Notes: generated by a model not told the origin, from the letters alone. A stretch of DNA of 64,000 bases from Bradyrhizobium sp. SRS-191 (GCF_024586915.1 NZ_JANBVS010000008.1:62001-126000), one strand, 5' to 3'. Shown: positions 7,706 through 16,644, numbered from the stretch's first letter. A program made the numbers and translations.

Positions 7706-8218
7706 ATGGCGACGCTGTACACCATTGGCTATGAAGGCACCGATATTGACCGCTTCGTAGCCACATTGAAAAGCGTCAAGGTGCAGGTGCTGGCCGATGT
7801 CCGCGCCGTGCCGATCTCCCGGAAGAAGGGCTTCTCGAAGAATCGACTCCGGGACCGCGTTGAGCAAGAGGGCATTGGGTACATCCACTTCGCATCGCTC
7901 GGCGATCCGAAACCCGGGCGCGACGCCGCAAGGGCGGGCCAGATGGCTCGGTTCCGAGAGATTTACGGCAAGCATCTCGCCCAGAGCGGGCCCCAGCAAA
8001 GCCTAAGAGAGCTGGCCAAGCTGGTTGACGAGCAGACCACCTGCTTGATGTGTTTTGAGCGCGATCCCAGTGGATGCCACAGGTTGATTGTTGCAACGGC
8101 ACTACCGACTCAGGTCACTATGTTCCACCTCTTCGGTGACGAACCTGATCGCTATGTCCGTAACGCCGCGAAGCTCCAGAGCAGTCGTCCTGGTCAAAGC
8201 GCTGCCGCAGCCCAGTAG
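7706..8218 (+). CDS. DUF488 domain protein
   Basis: A 170-residue soluble protein of the DUF488 family. Family landmarks: an N-terminal YTIGYEGTDIDRF, DVRAVP at 31-36, and the cysteine motif CLMCFERDPSGCHR with C113, C116, C124, H125 and R126, which looks like a catalytic or metal-binding centre. The biochemical function of the family is not established as far as I know. The gene's end overlaps the next gene by 65 bp, which suggests translational coupling and a joint role. Start is ATG. Because it is cargo of a tRNA-integrated element, a role in host or element defence is possible but unproven. Confidence 0.8.
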   Translation: MATLYTIGYEGTDIDRFVATLKSVKVQVLADVRAVPISRKKGFSKNRLRDRVEQEGIGYIHFASLGDPKPGRDAARAGQMARFREIYGKHLAQSGPQQSLRELAKLVDEQTTCLMCFERDPSGCHRLIVATALPTQVTMFHLFGDEPDRYVRNAAKLQSSRPGQSAAAAQ

Positions 8219-8918
8219 AACCTACGGGGAAACTGTCTGCTGTGCTGGCGTGACCGTCGACGGGCAGTGGAAACGGCTCTTCCCGATACGCTTTCGCCAT
8301 CTGCGGGGCGATAGCAGCTTCTCCCGCTGGAACTGGGTGAAATTTTCTTTTCGGCCTCCGACGCGCGACAAGCGCGGCGAGAGCTGCCACGTCTACGAAG
8401 ACAGCATCACAATCGACGGCGAGTTGCCGAAAGACGAGCGGACGCGATTGCTTGCGCCACTCATCACCGGCTCAGCCAAGGAGGCGATGGCCCGCGGCAA
8501 ATCACTAACCCTCATTCGGCCCCGAAACACGAAGTTCATCGCGAAGCGGAAATCTGCGGCTGACCTCGTAGAGGAGCGTGAAGCATTCAAACTCGCCGCT
8601 CGACAAACATCTATCTTCGATCAGGAGCTGGCCGAACTTGAGCCATCGCCGTTCGATTTTCGATTTGAGTTCGATGACGATGATGGCCATCACAACTACC
8701 AGAACGGCGACTGGGAAACCCATGCTATGTTTTGGCGCTGGCGGACCGAATACGGTGAGGCTAGTGCTCTGGACCGCATGCGGGCCGTTTACGACGACGA
8801 CTATCCCCGCAAGGGCATGGCATTCGCGCTTGGAAACCAGGCCAAGAGGCCACAGACATGGCAGCTGCTAGGCGTGATCCGCCTCGACGAAGTGACGCAG
8901 CCTGACCTTTTCGGGTAA
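8154..8918 (+). CDS. Unrecognised partner of DUF488, 254 aa
   Basis: I chose the ATG at 8154, inside the end of the DUF488 gene, since the protein becomes regular there (VVLVKALPQPSRTYGE). The frame stays open up to 8088. The N-terminal part has a beta-rich look with the conserved-looking string YGETVCCAGVTVDGQWKRLF. A middle acidic segment (FEFDDDDGHHNY) and a tryptophan-rich segment (WETHAMFWRWRTEY) follow, and it ends QPDLFG. There is no membrane segment. I do not recognise the family. Its 3' end overlaps the convergent integrase gene by 51 bp. The overlap with DUF488 is the only clue to function. Confidence 0.7.
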   Translation: MSVTPRSSRAVVLVKALPQPSRTYGETVCCAGVTVDGQWKRLFPIRFRHLRGDSSFSRWNWVKFSFRPPTRDKRGESCHVYEDSITIDGELPKDERTRLLAPLITGSAKEAMARGKSLTLIRPRNTKFIAKRKSAADLVEEREAFKLAARQTSIFDQELAELEPSPFDFRFEFDDDDGHHNYQNGDWETHAMFWRWRTEYGEASALDRMRAVYDDDYPRKGMAFALGNQAKRPQTWQLLGVIRLDEVTQPDLFG

Positions 8919-10499
8919 TTGCTCCAGCCCTACGTCGTAGCGCGGAAGCTTGCAAATCTCCCGGTATAGTCCCTCCGGCTCTCCGTAGACCGCCTCGTCC
9001 ACGCCCTTGCCGCCCTGCGCCAAGATCATGCGCCGCAGTTCCTGTGAGATGTCGTACTTGCGGGAGAGGGTTACAAAGCGATGCCTCCACGCATGGTTCG
9101 GCCGTATGCGCTCGTCGTTGACGATTGACCGGACAAATTCTGACACGCGGTTCTTCACGCCGTTCAAGCGACCGCGAACCTCGCTCCTGTTCTCGGCCGT
9201 GAGAAATAGATAGCCGTCCCCTGAAGCCTCTGCGAAGGCGACGAAGCCTAGTTCAACGAGTTGCGGGTGAAGCGGAACATCGCGCCGCTTCTTATTCTTG
9301 ACCGGGCCAGCCTCCGGCGTGATCGTTATCGTCCAATGCGTCCCGCTCCGCCGGACATCTTCACGACGAAGCTGCAGCACCTCCCCGACGCGAGCGCCCG
9401 CTAGAGCGCAGAGCCACGGTGCCCAACGCTTCGCTGCGGCTGTCTTCTCAAGCTCATCATCCGCGCACTCGTACGCCAAAGCGGCGCCGAGAATTGCTAT
9501 AGCCTCATCGTCCGTGTATCCCTTCGGCCGCGTCTGCTCGGGGTTGCTGCGCATCACCGTGATGCCTTGAGCCGGATTGCTTGGAATGCGGTGATTGGCG
9601 ACCGCCCACTTGAATACGGCTTTTAATGCCGACAGATCGCCGTCCCGCACCGTCTTGTCCGACAAGGTCTTGCCTGTACGGGGATTGATCGTTGCAAGGC
9701 GCATGGTCTTGTAAGCAACGATATCCTTCGGCCCCAGTCGCGCAGCGTTGTCGTGCTCAAGGAAGCTCACAAACCGCTCGATCACCGCCTCGTATTCGGC
9801 AAAGGTCTTCTCTGCCTTCCCGGCAGTGACTGCTTCGCGCTTCCAGTCCCGGAACAGCCCCCGGATGGACTCACTGGGGGCTTCCTGAACGGCGGGGAGC
9901 TTGAACTCCGGAAATCTCTTCGCCCCTTCATCCGGGGCGTAATTGCCCTCAGCCCGTAGTTTCAGCACCTCAGCAACTTCCCTGCCAGCCCGAAACATCT
10001 CGCCGGCAAGTGCCGCCCAGGTGTGCTCGTCGACGCTCAGCGCGTGCCGGGCAAGGTGCTCTTCGACGAAAGGTGCAACTTCACGCATTCGCGTGGCCTC
10101 GTCCCACGCTTCGGACAACTCAAGCAGCCGAGTCCAAATGCCTACGGGGCCCGGCTCTTCGTCGAACCGCGCGATTGCTCGCCGCCGGAAGTCACCCGCG
10201 AGGGCCACGATCTGCTTGTGACTGAGTGTTCGCCGGCCCTCTCGCAGAGCCTTCCAAACTTCGTCGAGGTAGGCCAGCGCCTTTGCCTGTCGCGCCTTCG
10301 CTTCGCGCGTATCCATGGTGCGAAGCGAAATCTTCACTGTGGCCGTGCGGCCGACCCGCACCGTCACAGCCTCGTCGCCGATCGGAACGCGCAGCGTGAT
10401 GCCGATCGCCTTGGCGATCAGGTCAGCGGGGACACGCGTCCGGATGTAGTGGAATTTGGAGCCGTCGCGGCGAGTGGGAGAGGGCATTCGCAGAAGCAT
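8868..10499 (-). CDS. Tyrosine integrase
   Basis: A 543-residue site-specific recombinase that would integrate the element at tRNA-Leu. The catalytic domain has R370 (ALAGARVGEVLQLR), H469 and R472 (HAWRHRF) and the nucleophile Y505 (DEAVYG). The position usually occupied by the second histidine reads AQGGKG, a deviation. The middle (about 205-310) is the core-binding SAM-like domain, and the N-terminus (SKFHYIRTRVP) is typical of integrases of proteobacterial islands. A TTG at 10535 is possible, but ATG 10499 places the start just after the GTGTACC arm sites at 10501-10520, so the integrase may repress its own transcription. It reads away from the tRNA. Confidence 0.9.
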   Translation of the reverse strand: MLLRMPSPTRRDGSKFHYIRTRVPADLIAKAIGITLRVPIGDEAVTVRVGRTATVKISLRTMDTREAKARQAKALAYLDEVWKALREGRRTLSHKQIVALAGDFRRRAIARFDEEPGPVGIWTRLLELSEAWDEATRMREVAPFVEEHLARHALSVDEHTWAALAGEMFRAGREVAEVLKLRAEGNYAPDEGAKRFPEFKLPAVQEAPSESIRGLFRDWKREAVTAGKAEKTFAEYEAVIERFVSFLEHDNAARLGPKDIVAYKTMRLATINPRTGKTLSDKTVRDGDLSALKAVFKWAVANHRIPSNPAQGITVMRSNPEQTRPKGYTDDEAIAILGAALAYECADDELEKTAAAKRWAPWLCALAGARVGEVLQLRREDVRRSGTHWTITITPEAGPVKNKKRRDVPLHPQLVELGFVAFAEASGDGYLFLTAENRSEVRGRLNGVKNRVSEFVRSIVNDERIRPNHAWRHRFVTLSRKYDISQELRRMILAQGGKGVDEAVYGEPEGLYREICKLPRYDVGLEQLPEKVRLRHFVEADHA

Positions 10500-10500
10500 T

Positions 10501-10520
10501 GTGTACCGTCTCTGTGTACC
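10501..10520. other. Putative integrase arm-type sites, right end
   Basis: Direct copies of GTGTACC at 10501-10507 and 10514-10520, the same motif, orientation and 13 bp period as at 4813-4832. They lie immediately upstream of the integrase ATG, where bound integrase could block transcription or initiation. Confidence 0.6.
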
Positions 10521-10585
10521 AGTTGAGACGGTCAATCACCCTTAAATTATAGGGCTTCAGCGAAATCAACAACATCGATGAACGA

Positions 10586-10672
<87 letters not shown>

Positions 10673-10897
10673 ATGTGGAGGCGGTGTGTACGGATCGAAC
10701 GGCGGCTTGTCAAACCGCAGAAGGCCCAAGATGACAATTTTTCTCGAACCATGCGCAAAAACACGGCTCCCTTTTCCGCGGTGCGGGCGATGGGCTATAC
10801 AGCGGCGCAAGATGGCGGGCCGCGGGGTGCGAATCGCCGCTGACAGGCTTCTCGTCCGGGGCGGATCGACCGCCCGGCTATCCCAGGAATGATCCCA

Positions 10898-11866
10898 ATG
10901 GCATCGAATCTGGACACCCTCGTCACCGTGTTCGGCGGCTCCGGCTTCGTCGGCCGCAACGTGGTCCGCGCGCTGGCCAAGCGCGACTATCGCATCCGCG
11001 TCGCGGTGCGCCGGCCGGAGCTCGCGGGCCATCTGCAGCCGCTCGGCCGCGTCGGCCAGATCCACACCGTGCAGGCCAATCTGCGCTATCCCGACTCGGT
11101 GGCGGCAGCACTGCGCGACAGCCATGTCGCCATCAACCTCGTCGGCATCCTGACCGAGAGCGGCGCGCAGACCTTCGACGCCGTTCAGGCCGAGGGCGCC
11201 GCCACCGTGGCAAAGGCCGCGGCCGCCGCCGGCGCCCGGCTGGTGCATGTCTCGGCGATCGGCGCGGATGCCGAATCGGCCTCGAGCTACGCCCGCGCCA
11301 AGGCGGCGGGCGAAGCCGCTGCGCTGGCCGCGGTGCCCGAGGCCGTGATCATGCGGCCCTCCGTGGTGTTCGGCCCCGAGGACCAGTTCACCAACCGCTT
11401 CGCGGGCCTCGCCCGCATCGCGCCGTTCCTGCCGTTGGTCGGCGGCGGCGAGACGAAGATGCAGCCGGTCTATGTCGGCGATGTCGCCTCGGCCGTGGCG
11501 GATGCGGTCGACGGCAAGGCGCAGGCGGGCGCGACCTACGAGCTCGGCGGGCCGGAGGTGCTGAGCTTCCGCGAGATCCTCAAGATCATTCTGGAGATCA
11601 CCGACCGCGACCGCGCGCTGCTGCCGCTGCCCTTCGGGCTGGCGAAGCTGCAGGCGACCTTCCTGCAATTCGCGCCGGGCCCGCTGAAGCTGACGCCGGA
11701 CCAGGTCGAGCTGCTGCGTCATGACAACGTGGTGTCGGAGGCCGCGAAGGCCGCGGGGCTGACCCTGCAGGGCCTCGGCATCACGCCGGATTCGCTGGAG
11801 GCGATCGGCCCGCAATATCTCTGGCGCTTCCGTCCGGCCGGTCAGTTTCAGCGCAAGAATGCGTGA
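10898..11866 (+). CDS. Complex I NDUFA9-like NAD(P)-binding protein
   Basis: A 322-residue atypical short-chain dehydrogenase/reductase. FGGSGFVGR near residue 12 is the nucleotide-binding motif, and the sequence follows the NDUFA9/39 kDa complex I subunit family (VSAIGADAESASSYARAKAAGE, IMRPSVVFGPEDQFTNRF, YVGDVASAV). In alphaproteobacteria this family is thought to be a respiratory complex I-associated or quinone-related protein. I chose ATG 10898 over 10889 because AGGAA lies eight bases before it, while the first ATG is only two bases from that site. It lies just beyond the tRNA and reads away from it. Confidence 0.85.
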   Translation: MASNLDTLVTVFGGSGFVGRNVVRALAKRDYRIRVAVRRPELAGHLQPLGRVGQIHTVQANLRYPDSVAAALRDSHVAINLVGILTESGAQTFDAVQAEGAATVAKAAAAAGARLVHVSAIGADAESASSYARAKAAGEAAALAAVPEAVIMRPSVVFGPEDQFTNRFAGLARIAPFLPLVGGGETKMQPVYVGDVASAVADAVDGKAQAGATYELGGPEVLSFREILKIILEITDRDRALLPLPFGLAKLQATFLQFAPGPLKLTPDQVELLRHDNVVSEAAKAAGLTLQGLGITPDSLEAIGPQYLWRFRPAGQFQRKNA

Positions 11867-11873
11867 GCGGTCC

Positions 11874-11961
11874 GTAGGGTGGGCAAAGCGAAGCGTGCCC
11901 ACCATCTCGCGACGACACTCAAGAACGGTGGGCACGGCGCTATGCGCCTTTGGCCCACCCG
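11874..11961. repeat. Inverted repeat of the GTGGGCA family, copy 2
   Basis: Starts GTAGGGTGGGCAAAG and ends CTTTGGCCCACC, enclosing an inner pair CGTGCCCACC/GGTGGGCACG. Same nested architecture as 389-542 with a shorter interior. Lies between two converging genes, where a bidirectional terminator would be useful. Confidence 0.7.
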
Positions 11962-11973
11962 ACGCGATAACGA

Positions 11974-12780
11974 CTACTTGCCCAGCGCCAGCGCGATCAG
12001 GCCGAGCGTGCCGACGATGACGCGCCACCAGGCGAACAGCACGAAGCCGTGGCGGGTGACGTAGTCGAGGAAGACCTTCACCACGATCATCGCGGTGATG
12101 AAGGACACGACGAAGCCGATCGCGATGAGGCCGAGGTGATCGGACGTCATCTCGGCGCGGCTCTTGTAGAAGTCGTAGACGAAGGCGCCGACCATGGTCG
12201 GAATCGCCAGGAAGAAGGAGAACTCCGCGGCCGAGCGCTTGTCGCCGCCGAGCAGCATCGCCGCGACGATGGTCGAGCCGGAGCGCGACACGCCGGGGAT
12301 CATGGCCAGGCACTGCGCGACGCCGATCCACAGATACATCATCAGCGGATAGCGCGTGGCGTCGTGCTCCCGCGGCTTCAAATCGATCTGGTCGACCCAC
12401 AGCAGGATGGCGCCGCCGACGATGAGCGAGAAGCAGACCACCCAGGGATCGAACAGCAGCGCCTTGATGTATTTGCCGGCGATGAGGCCGACGATCACGG
12501 CGGGCAGGAAGGCGATCAGCACGCCGATGATGAAGCGGCGGTCGTCGGGATTGGTGAGGGCGCCGATGGCGACGCGATACAGCTTGAAGAAGTACAGCGC
12601 GACGATCGCGAGGATGGCGCCGAGCTGGATGAGGATCGCAAAGCTCTTCCAGAAGCCCTCGTCGCCGAGCCCGAAGAAGCGCTCCGCGAGCAGGAGATGG
12701 CCGGTCGAGGATACCGGAAGGAATTCGGTGACGCCCTCGACAATGCCGAGAAGCACCGCCCGCAGCGTATCTGACATCAT
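11974..12780 (-). CDS. uppP: Undecaprenyl-diphosphatase
   Basis: A 268-residue inner-membrane enzyme of the UppP/BacA family, which dephosphorylates undecaprenyl diphosphate to recycle the lipid carrier of peptidoglycan and O-antigen synthesis; overproduction gives bacitracin resistance. The family motif EGVTEFLPVSSTGH is at residues 15-28, and the second catalytic motif PGVSRSGST at 162-170. Several hydrophobic helices fit the usual polytopic fold. I start at the ATG pair 12780/12777, since the frame upstream (to 12897) encodes arginine-rich sequence that would precede the conserved N-terminus. Convergent with the NDUFA9-like gene. Confidence 0.93.
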   Translation of the reverse strand: MMSDTLRAVLLGIVEGVTEFLPVSSTGHLLLAERFFGLGDEGFWKSFAILIQLGAILAIVALYFFKLYRVAIGALTNPDDRRFIIGVLIAFLPAVIVGLIAGKYIKALLFDPWVVCFSLIVGGAILLWVDQIDLKPREHDATRYPLMMYLWIGVAQCLAMIPGVSRSGSTIVAAMLLGGDKRSAAEFSFFLAIPTMVGAFVYDFYKSRAEMTSDHLGLIAIGFVVSFITAMIVVKVFLDYVTRHGFVLFAWWRVIVGTLGLIALALGK

Positions 12781-13138
12781 GATCGGATCCAGGATTGCCG
12801 GCAAAACGCGGCCCTTCTCGCCTATTCGGCCCGCGGCCGCAATTGCAAAAAGCGCTCGCCACGGCCACATCGGATGAATGAACCGGCGCGCGACCATGCA
12901 TTACGAATCACAGCGCCGCCATGCCGGGCTGCGGGCCCGGAGAGCCCATCATTGTTCCCCAACGTCGTTTCCCGCATGCCGACCCGTCGCCCTACTGCTT
13001 ACACTTTCGCCGACCATGCGCTAATGGTCCGAATCGCGCCAGGCTCCCCTGCGCCGGTATCCGGACGATCCATCGGTGCGAGCCGGTGGTTGATTGTTCG
13101 TTAAGTGCCAAGCCGCCGCGCGATCGTCGAAAGGCTCC

Positions 13139-13831
13139 ATGTACACGCTCTACCACCATCCCTTCTGCCCGCATTCGCGCTTCGTCCGGCTGGTGCTCGG
13201 CGAATACGGGCTCGACCTGCGCCTGGTGGAGGAACGCGCCTGGGAGCGTCGCGAGGCGTTCCTCGTGCTCAATCCGGCGGCCACGACGCCGGTGCTGGCT
13301 GTCGAGGACATGCCGCCGGTGCCGGGGGTGGGCGTGATCGCCGAATTTCTCGACGAGACCTGCGGGGTCGAGGCGGGTGACCGCCGGCTGATGCCGGCCT
13401 CGCCTGCCGAGCGCATCGAGGTGCGCCGGCTGATGGACTGGTTCAACACCAAGTTCTTCGAGGAGGCCTCGAACCTGCTCGTCACCGAGCGCATCTACAA
13501 GCGCTTCATGAGCGAGGAGGATGGCGGCGGTCCGCCGTCGACCGACGTGATTCGCGCCGCCAAGACCAATGTGCGCTATCACCTCGCTTATATCGGCTGG
13601 CTGGCGCAGCGGCGCAATTTCCTCGCCGGCGACCGCCTGACCTATGCCGACCTCGCCGCCGCCGCGCATCTCTCCGCGATCGACTATCTCGGCGACGTGC
13701 CGTGGATCGAGGACGACGCCGCGAAGGCGTGGTACGCGCGGGTGAAGTCGCGGCCGTCGTTCCGGCCGCTGCTGAGCGACTGGCTGGCCGGCGTGCCGGC
13801 GTCGCGCACTTACGTGGATCTCGACTTCTGA
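13139..13831 (+). CDS. Glutathione S-transferase family protein
   Basis: A 230-residue protein with an N-terminal thioredoxin-fold domain, starting MYTLYHHPFCPHSRFVRLVL, where C10-P-H-S13 occupies the active-site position of bacterial glutathione transferases. NPAATTPVLAVED is the cis-proline region. The C-terminal helical domain ends with the usual LTYADLAAAAHLSAIDYLG motif. The ATG at 13139 is preferred over an upstream start at 13094, which would add non-conserved residues. Its stop codon overlaps the likely start of queG. The substrate is unknown. Confidence 0.85.
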   Translation: MYTLYHHPFCPHSRFVRLVLGEYGLDLRLVEERAWERREAFLVLNPAATTPVLAVEDMPPVPGVGVIAEFLDETCGVEAGDRRLMPASPAERIEVRRLMDWFNTKFFEEASNLLVTERIYKRFMSEEDGGGPPSTDVIRAAKTNVRYHLAYIGWLAQRRNFLAGDRLTYADLAAAAHLSAIDYLGDVPWIEDDAAKAWYARVKSRPSFRPLLSDWLAGVPASRTYVDLDF

Positions 13832-14958
13832 GCGCCCGTGCGCCAGACGCCCTGAAGGCGGCGCTGGCGGCCGAGGCGCTGAAGCTCGGCTTCGATGCCA
13901 CCGGCATCACCGCGCCGGTGGTGAGCCCTGAGCGCGCCGCCGCCTTCGAGCGATTCCTTGCCGAGGGCCAGCACGGCGACATGGACTGGCTCGCCCGCGA
14001 GCCGTCGCGGCGGACCGATCCGACGACGTTGTGGAGCGAGGTCCGCAGCGTCATCATGCTCGGCGTCAATTACGGGCCCGACGAGGACCCGCGCGCTGTT
14101 CTCGCCCGGCGCAGCCGCGCGGCGATCTCAGTCTATGCCCGCGGCGACGACTATCACGACGTCATCAAGAAAAACCTCAAGACCTTGGCGCGCTGGCTGG
14201 TCGCGCAGGCCGGCTGCGACGTGAAGGTGTTCGTCGACACCGCGGCCGTCATGGAAAAGCCGCTGGCTGAAGCGGCCGGGCTCGGCTGGCAGGGCAAGCA
14301 CACCAATTTGGTGTCGCGTGGCTTCGGCTCCTGGCTGTTCCTCGGCGCGATCTACACCCCGCTTGCGCTACCCTTGGATGGCGCTGAGCAGGATCATTGC
14401 GGCTCCTGCCGGGCCTGCCTCGACAGTTGTCCGACGGCGGCGTTCCCGGCGCCGTACAGTCTCGATGCGCGGCGCTGCATCTCGTATCTGACCATCGAGA
14501 ACAAGGGGCCGATCCCGCGCGAGTTCCGCAAAGCCATGGGCAACCGCATCTATGGCTGCGACGATTGCCTGGCCGCCTGCCCCTGGAACAAGTTCGCGCA
14601 AGCAGGGCGCGAGGCGAAGCTGGCGGCCCGTGACGCGCTGCGCGCGCCATCGCTGGCCGAGCTGGCGGAGCTCGACGACGCCGCGTTCCGCGCGCTGTTC
14701 ACGAAGTCGCCGGTGAAGCGTATCGGCCGAGACCGCTTCCTGCGCAACGTGCTGATCGCGATTGGCAACTCCAGTGATGCCGCGCTGGCGCCGGCAGCCG
14801 AGCGGCTCGCGGCCGATCCGAACCCGCTGGTCCGCGGCGCCGCAGCCTGGGCGCTCGGGCGGCTGCTCGATGCGGGTGCCTTCGCTCAGCATGCCGAGGT
14901 GGCCCTCGCCGCCGAAACCGACGACGACGTCCGCGCGGAGTGGCAAGCCCGATTCTGA
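13828..14958 (+). CDS. queG: Epoxyqueuosine reductase
   Basis: Converts epoxyqueuosine to queuosine in tRNA, the last step of queuosine synthesis; it uses cobalamin and two [4Fe-4S] clusters. Cluster motifs are CGSCRACLDSCPTAAF and CDDCLAACPWNKF, and the conserved MEKPLAEAAGLGWQGKHTN is present. A HEAT-like repeat follows at the C-terminus (LVRGAAAWALGRLL). No ATG, GTG or TTG sits at the N-terminus expected by homology (ALKAALAAEALKLGFDATGIT). The best position is a CTG at 13828 overlapping the preceding stop as CTGA, giving 376 residues. The next upstream start (ATG 13702) would overlap the GST gene by 130 bp with arginine-rich sequence. Function is sure; the start is not. Confidence 0.88.
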   Translation: MSARAPDALKAALAAEALKLGFDATGITAPVVSPERAAAFERFLAEGQHGDMDWLAREPSRRTDPTTLWSEVRSVIMLGVNYGPDEDPRAVLARRSRAAISVYARGDDYHDVIKKNLKTLARWLVAQAGCDVKVFVDTAAVMEKPLAEAAGLGWQGKHTNLVSRGFGSWLFLGAIYTPLALPLDGAEQDHCGSCRACLDSCPTAAFPAPYSLDARRCISYLTIENKGPIPREFRKAMGNRIYGCDDCLAACPWNKFAQAGREAKLAARDALRAPSLAELAELDDAAFRALFTKSPVKRIGRDRFLRNVLIAIGNSSDAALAPAAERLAADPNPLVRGAAAWALGRLLDAGAFAQHAEVALAAETDDDVRAEWQARF

Positions 14959-14966
14959 GCGCCGCC

Positions 14967-15752
14967 TCAGCCCATCTCCCCCACGGCGGCCAGCATGCGC
15001 GCGATGTCCTGAGGACGCGACAGCCGGTGATCGCCGTCCTGGATCATGGTCAGCACGACGTCCTCCGCCGGCAGCCGGTGCGCCAGCGCGAAGGCGTGCT
15101 GCCAGGGCACGTCGGGGTCCTGCGCGCCCTGCAGGATGCGAACGGGGCAGCCGACATTGACGGCGCTGCCGAGCAGCAGGTGATTCCGTCCGTCCTCGAT
15201 CAGCGCCCGCGTGATCGGATAAGGCTCGCCATATTCCGAAGGCCGCATCCAGACGCCATTCGTCTCGATCTCCCGGCGGATCTCCGGCGAGAAGCCCTTC
15301 CACATCAGCTCCTCGGTGAAATCGGGCGCAGGCGCAATCAGCACCATCCCGGCGAGCGTCGCCTCGCCCGGCTGCTTGGAGAGCTCGCGCGCCAGCAGCA
15401 GCGCCATCCAGCCGCCCATGGAGGAGCCGATCACCACCTGCGGCCCGCGGCAGAATTGCCGGAACACGGCCACGCTCTCCTCGAGCCAGCGGCTGATGGT
15501 GCCGTCGACGAAGCGGCCGCCGGATTCGCCATGTCCGGAATAGTCGAACCGGACGCAGGCCCGGCCGCGCTCGGCGGCCCAGGCCTCAAGTGCCACCGCC
15601 TTGGTGCCCTTCATGTCGGAATTGAAGCCGCCGAGCCAGAACAGCCCCGGCGGCGTCCCCGGACGCGCGCGCACCGCGATCTGGCGCGCGGCGTCGCCGG
15701 TACCGACGGTGATGAAGGCAGGGAGATCGGTCGATTCGATAGCTTGGTTCAT
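14967..15752 (-). CDS. Alpha/beta hydrolase (ABHD10-like serine esterase)
   Basis: A 261-residue cytosolic hydrolase with the alpha/beta fold. The nucleophile is S111 in IGSSMGGW, the acid is probably D212 or D214 (GAQDPDVPW) and the base is H242 (DGDHRLSR). FDYSGHGESGG matches the oxyanion region. It resembles ABHD10-type thioesterases and other small carboxylesterases. Convergent with queG, with only 8 bp between the two stops. The start is an ATG with no competing candidate. Confidence 0.85.
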   Translation of the reverse strand: MNQAIESTDLPAFITVGTGDAARQIAVRARPGTPPGLFWLGGFNSDMKGTKAVALEAWAAERGRACVRFDYSGHGESGGRFVDGTISRWLEESVAVFRQFCRGPQVVIGSSMGGWMALLLARELSKQPGEATLAGMVLIAPAPDFTEELMWKGFSPEIRREIETNGVWMRPSEYGEPYPITRALIEDGRNHLLLGSAVNVGCPVRILQGAQDPDVPWQHAFALAHRLPAEDVVLTMIQDGDHRLSRPQDIARMLAAVGEMG

Positions 15753-16077
15753 GGATCGTTACCCCCAGGCGGACGTTGTGTGGGCGAGCCGGCCACGTCC
15801 GTCAATCGGGTCGGCCGGGACGCCGTGCTGCTTGCGAAAGCGAGGCGCGCACTCTATGTCCCCGGGCGGAACCACAAGGCCCGGCCCGCGCATGTGAGCG
15901 CCCGTCCTGGTCATCTGGTCCCTTTTGGGGGAATACGCCGCCACGCCGACTGCGCGTGCGACGCAAGTGCCGCGACGGCCGGGCGGAATTTCGACGCACC
16001 GGGCCAGCGCGACCTTGCCCGCAAAGGCATCTTCCTTCAAACTAGCCGCCTTCTTCCACAACCTTGGAGAACTACCC
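15753..16077. other. Upstream region of infC
   Basis: No gene supported. The stretch must carry the infC promoter and leader, and the promoter of the divergent hydrolase. The infC frame is open back to 15925, but that part is not IF-3-like. Confidence 0.5.
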
Positions 16078-16617
16078 ATTCGCCGCCCCAATCGAGCCCC
16101 GCCCGCTGCCGTCAAAGACGGGCCGCGCACCAATGATGAGATTCGCAATGCGCAGATCCAGCTGATCGACGCCGAAGGCACCAATCGCGGCACGGTCGAG
16201 ACCGTCGTTGCGATCAAGATGGCCATCGAAGCAGGCATGGACCTGGTCGAGATTTCGCCGAACAATTCGCCTCCCGTCTGTAAGATCATGGACTACGGGA
16301 AGTACAAATATTCGGCGCAGAAGAAGGCCGCCGAGGCCCGCAAGAAGCAGAAGGTCGTCGAGATCAAGGAGATCAAGCTCCGTCCGATGATCGATGACCA
16401 CGACTACGACGTGAAGATGCGGGCGATGCAGCGCTTCTTCGAAGAGGGCGACAAGGTCAAGATCACCCTGCGCTATCGCGGCCGCGAAATGGCGCACCAG
16501 GAGATCGGCACCAAGCTGCTCGACAAGGTGAAGTCCGACGTGGCGGCGTTCGCCAAGGTCGAGCAGGACGCCAAGTTCGAGGGCCGTCAGGTCGTCATGG
16601 TTCTGGCCCCGCGCTGA
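16078..16617 (+). CDS. infC: Translation initiation factor IF-3, ATT start
   Basis: A 179-residue initiation factor that binds the 30S subunit, blocks premature 50S joining and discriminates against non-standard start codons. The N-domain signature RTNDEIRNAQIQLIDAEGTNRGTV, the linker with KYKYSAQKKAAEARKKQ, and the C-domain (EIKLRPMIDDHDYDVK...FFEEGDKVKITLRYRGRE) are all present. Homology begins at RRPNRAPP, which is preceded by an ATT codon at 16078 and by TTGGAGA eight bases upstream; the frame upstream has no better start. ATT is the classic infC start, which IF-3 itself represses. A terminator follows, and rpmI is 0.76 kb away. Confidence 0.93.
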   Translation: MRRPNRAPPAAVKDGPRTNDEIRNAQIQLIDAEGTNRGTVETVVAIKMAIEAGMDLVEISPNNSPPVCKIMDYGKYKYSAQKKAAEARKKQKVVEIKEIKLRPMIDDHDYDVKMRAMQRFFEEGDKVKITLRYRGREMAHQEIGTKLLDKVKSDVAAFAKVEQDAKFEGRQVVMVLAPR

Positions 16618-16644
16618 GAGGCGAGGGACCACGCTTCAAACCGG

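Noticed and set aside
14940..16136. A 398-codon plus-strand frame opposite the alpha/beta hydrolase
   Set aside because: Antisense to a hydrolase with an intact catalytic triad; the sequence is His/Arg/Pro-rich and runs into infC.
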